DNA of 36,025 bases, taken from positions 1-36,025 of the forward strand of contig DHVO01000225.1 of the NCBI GenBank assembly GCA_002412705.1, written 5' to 3'. Positions within the stretch are counted from its first letter, which is position 1; each line of letters starts with the position of its first letter. A program made the translations under genes and the position numbers. This document shows positions 33,887-36,025 of this stretch, piece by piece. This DNA comes from Bacteroidales bacterium UBA5206. GTDB taxonomy: Bacteria > Bacteroidota > Bacteroidia > Bacteroidales > Tenuifilaceae. The notes beneath the pieces were generated by a model, which worked only from the letters and a program-made list of their open reading frames with translations, was not told the DNA's origin and did not search any database.

Positions 33887-33919
33887 CAACCGCAAAATGG
33901 TTTTCCGTTTTGCGGTTGC
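33886..33919 (+). terminator. Strong intrinsic terminator after the YihY gene
   Basis: GCAACCGCAAAATGG (33886-33900) pairs with CCGTTTTGCGGTTGC (33905-33919) over 15 positions (one T-G wobble) around a TTTT loop, and is followed by CTATTTTTG. It is 35 bases after the stop at 33850. The T-run overlaps a promoter-like box for the next gene. Confidence 0.8.
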
Positions 33920-33920
33920 C

Positions 33921-33928
33921 TATTTTTG
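33921..33928 (+). promoter_or_regulatory. -7 box for the sulfatase-fold gene, overlapping a terminator tail
   Basis: TATTTTTG matches TAnnTTTG and lies 26 bases before the ATG at 33955. The same bases form the T-run of the preceding terminator. No exact TTTG is seen at -33. Confidence 0.45.
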
Positions 33929-33954
33929 CCCACACAATACAAAACAAGAGCACA

Positions 33955-35916
33955 ATGAAAGAGGCTTGGAACAACTATTTTAGAGATTTAAAGATTAATG
34001 GAAAAAACCTGTACATAGTAGAGCTTCGCCGCTTTGCCGTTGTTTACCTTCTGTTTAGCGCAACACGCATTCTTTTCTACCTATTCAACGCCAGCTACTT
34101 CCCAGAAATAACATTTTCTGGATTCCTTACCATTTTGGCTGGGGGGCTAAAATTTGATACCACAGCCATTATATACACCAACCTGCTATACCTACCGCTA
34201 GCTTTCTTCCCATTCTACATTAGGTACAACAACGGTTTTCGCAGATTTTTAAAGTACCTCTTTATTGTAACCAACGGGCTTGCCCTTGGTGCTAACTGTG
34301 CCGATTTTATTTACTACCAGTTCACCCTTAGGCGCACCACAGCAACCGTTTTTAAAGAGTTTCAGAACGAGACCAACATGCTATCGCTATTCGGGAAATT
34401 CATTATAGACTACTGGTTTGTATTTATTATTTGGATTGTCATAATAGCCATACTTGTTATTTCCTACGGAAAAACCCACAAAACCAGCAAACCTAACGGA
34501 TTAAAGGGGCACCTAGTTTACTTTGCCAACGGACTTATTCCCCTACTTGCACTTGCCACACTAGTGGTAGGTGGTGTGCGTGGAGGATTTAAGCACAGCA
34601 CTCGTCCCATTACCCTCAGCAACGCGGGGCAATACGTAAAGGAACCAAAGGAAGTTGCCATTGTGCTTAACACCCCATTTGCCATTTTCCGCACAATGCA
34701 GAAACAATCGTTGCAAAAGGTTAACTACTATGCCACACAAGAAGAGCTAGAGGCTGTTTACAACCCTGTAATAGTGCCCGATTCAACCGCAAAGCAACAA
34801 AACCTCAACGTAGTAATTCTTATACTTGAGAGCTTTGGCCGCGAGTACATTGGTGCTTACAATCAGCACCTAAAAGCCGATGGGTACAATGGTTACACCC
34901 CATTCCTAGATTCGCTAATTAACGAGAGCATAGCCTTTAGATACGGCTTTAGCAACGGCAGAAAATCAATAGATGCAATGCCATCGGTGCTTGCCAGCAT
35001 CCCCATGATGGTTGAGCCCTTTGTGCTAACATCATACTCAGGAAACAGTGTAAACAGCATCGCTTCGGAATTGGGTAACTTAGGCTATCACACCTCATTC
35101 TTTCATGGTGCCCCCAATGGATCAATGGGATTTCAAGCATTTGCTAACGTTGCTGGGTTTAAGGAGTACTATGGGCTTAACGAGTACGAGAACACCAGCG
35201 ATTTTGATGGCATGTGGGGAGTTTGGGACGAGCCATTCCTACAGTACTACGCCAACAAGCTAAACGGCTTTAAGCAGCCCTTTGCCTCGGCGCTATTCAC
35301 CGTTTCGTCGCATCACCCATTTCGTGTTCCAGAGCAGTACGAGGGTAAATTCCCCAAAGGGGAACTAGCCATTCATCAGTGCATTGGCTATACCGACCAT
35401 GCGCTAAAACGCTTTTTCGAAACGGCTAAAACCATGCCTTGGTTTGAGAATACGCTCTTTGTTATTACGGCCGATCATGCCAATGAGCCTTTCTACCCCG
35501 AGTATAAAACCAACATTGGCGTTTTTGCTGTACCCATTATCTTCTACAAACCCGGAAGCACCCAAAAGGGAATGCGAATGGAGCTTGCCCAGCAAATTGA
35601 TATTATGCCAACAGTACTGGGCTACCTTGGCTATCAAAAACCGTTTGTAGCCTTTGGGCAAAACCTGCTTAACCGCAAGGATGGCGATATGGCCATAAAC
35701 TATACAGCATCAACCTATCAGCTATTTATGGATGACATGGTGCTACTCTATAACGGAAAGGCTAACGGCCTATACAACTACCGCTCCGATAGCCTTCTTC
35801 AGCAAAATCTGCTAAACCAGTACCCCGATAAGGAGCACGCAATGGAACAAAAGCTTAAAGGGATAATACAGCAGTACAACCAAAGGATGATTGACGATAA
35901 GCTGAGGGTTGAGTAG
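33955..35916 (+). CDS. LTA-synthase-like sulfatase-fold membrane enzyme (phosphoglycerol/phosphoethanolamine transferase type)
   Basis: I start this gene at the ATG at 33955 (653 residues), because the longer frame begins inside promoter-like and terminator sequence. About five membrane helices (about 20-215) are followed by a periplasmic alkaline-phosphatase-superfamily domain (about 285-600). NVVILILESFGREYIG carries metal ligand Glu292, NGRKSIDAMPSVLASIP carries the probable nucleophile Ser338, and VITADHANEP holds the Asp-His metal ligands. Related enzymes move phosphoglycerol or phosphoethanolamine from phospholipids to envelope glycans; the Bacteroidota substrate is unknown. The stop TAG is the first triplet of a 9-base tandem array. 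Confidence 0.85.
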   Translation: MKEAWNNYFRDLKINGKNLYIVELRRFAVVYLLFSATRILFYLFNASYFPEITFSGFLTILAGGLKFDTTAIIYTNLLYLPLAFFPFYIRYNNGFRRFLKYLFIVTNGLALGANCADFIYYQFTLRRTTATVFKEFQNETNMLSLFGKFIIDYWFVFIIWIVIIAILVISYGKTHKTSKPNGLKGHLVYFANGLIPLLALATLVVGGVRGGFKHSTRPITLSNAGQYVKEPKEVAIVLNTPFAIFRTMQKQSLQKVNYYATQEELEAVYNPVIVPDSTAKQQNLNVVILILESFGREYIGAYNQHLKADGYNGYTPFLDSLINESIAFRYGFSNGRKSIDAMPSVLASIPMMVEPFVLTSYSGNSVNSIASELGNLGYHTSFFHGAPNGSMGFQAFANVAGFKEYYGLNEYENTSDFDGMWGVWDEPFLQYYANKLNGFKQPFASALFTVSSHHPFRVPEQYEGKFPKGELAIHQCIGYTDHALKRFFETAKTMPWFENTLFVITADHANEPFYPEYKTNIGVFAVPIIFYKPGSTQKGMRMELAQQIDIMPTVLGYLGYQKPFVAFGQNLLNRKDGDMAINYTASTYQLFMDDMVLLYNGKANGLYNYRSDSLLQQNLLNQYPDKEHAMEQKLKGIIQQYNQRMIDDKLRVE

Positions 35917-35978
35917 AGGAAGTAGAGGAAGTGGAGGAAGTGAAGGAAGGGGAGGAAATAGAGGAAGTTATCGGAATG
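35914..35978 (+). repeat. Nine-base tandem purine array starting at the stop codon
   Basis: Six 9-base units TRGAGGAAG (TAGAGGAAG, TAGAGGAAG, TGGAGGAAG, TGAAGGAAG, GGGAGGAAA, TAGAGGAAG) run from 35914 to 35967. The first TAG is the stop codon of the sulfatase-fold gene. The array leads into TTATCGGAATGA, so GAAGTTATCGGAATGA is an exact 16-base match to the minus-strand copy at 963-978. Confidence 0.85.
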
Positions 35979-36025
35979 AGTAGGGTGTGTGCAGTAACTA
36001 GTAACTTTTTACTTGTAACCAATGA
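35979..36025 (+). repeat. GTAAC word repeat at the right edge
   Basis: CAGTAACTAGTAAC and TTACTTGTAACC belong to the same GTTAC/GTAAC word family as the region after ahcY. The stretch is cut by the window edge, so its extent is unknown. Confidence 0.55.

Overview
The window looks like chromosome from an anaerobic or facultatively anaerobic member of the Bacteroidota, most likely order Bacteroidales. Four things point there. Promoter-like boxes of the Bacteroidetes type (TAnnTTTG) precede several genes. The mreBCD-PBP2-rodA order, the TlpA-like lipoproteins and the glycogen cluster containing a synthase-phosphorylase fusion fit this group. The class III ribonucleotide reductase indicates anaerobic growth. 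Shine-Dalgarno signals are weak and TTG/GTG starts are frequent. I see no tRNA, rRNA, CRISPR array, insertion sequence or prophage, so this is mostly core genome, and the unusual material is regulatory or lies in intergenic repeats. Genus cannot be read from the sequence.

Layout. 1-646: truncated PLP aminotransferase (-). 647-1202: repeat-filled spacer. 1203-2147: membrane protein of the LPG synthase/flippase type (-). 2314-3102: rsmA (+), convergent with an FtsX/MacB-type ABC permease (3110-4375, -); one hairpin carries both stop codons. 4703-6223: purH. 6257-11902: cell-elongation operon mreB-mreC-mreD-PBP2-rodA, whose end overlaps the convergent acpH. 11861-15884 (-): two TlpA-like lipoproteins, lpxH and acpH. 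16016-24877 (+): glycogen cluster of debranching enzyme, GT4 glycosyltransferase, GH57 glucanase and a 1412-residue glycogen synthase-phosphorylase fusion, closed by a strong hairpin. 24927-27715 (-): nrdD-nrdG, preceded by a clear cobalamin riboswitch (27832-28004). 28274-35916 (+): MATE exporter, ribF, ahcY, YihY-family membrane protein and an LTA-synthase-like sulfatase-fold enzyme.

How the genes work together. The mre block builds the elongasome. LpxH and AcpH touch lipid A and acyl carrier protein metabolism, and the TlpA-like lipoproteins are exported. The glycogen cluster encodes both synthesis and breakdown of an alpha-glucan store. The riboswitch implies that B12 represses oxygen-sensitive NrdDG, which makes sense if a B12-dependent class II reductase exists elsewhere in the genome.

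Most notable observations: the B12 riboswitch on nrdDG; the fused synthase-phosphorylase; a TlpA paralogue whose CxxC has become SxxS; and a repeat family ((TRGAGGAAG)n followed by GAAGTTATCGGAATGA) that begins in or at the stop codons of two unrelated genes at opposite edges of the window, in the same orientation relative to each gene. No clearly undescribed enzyme system was found; the repeat families are the least explained structure.
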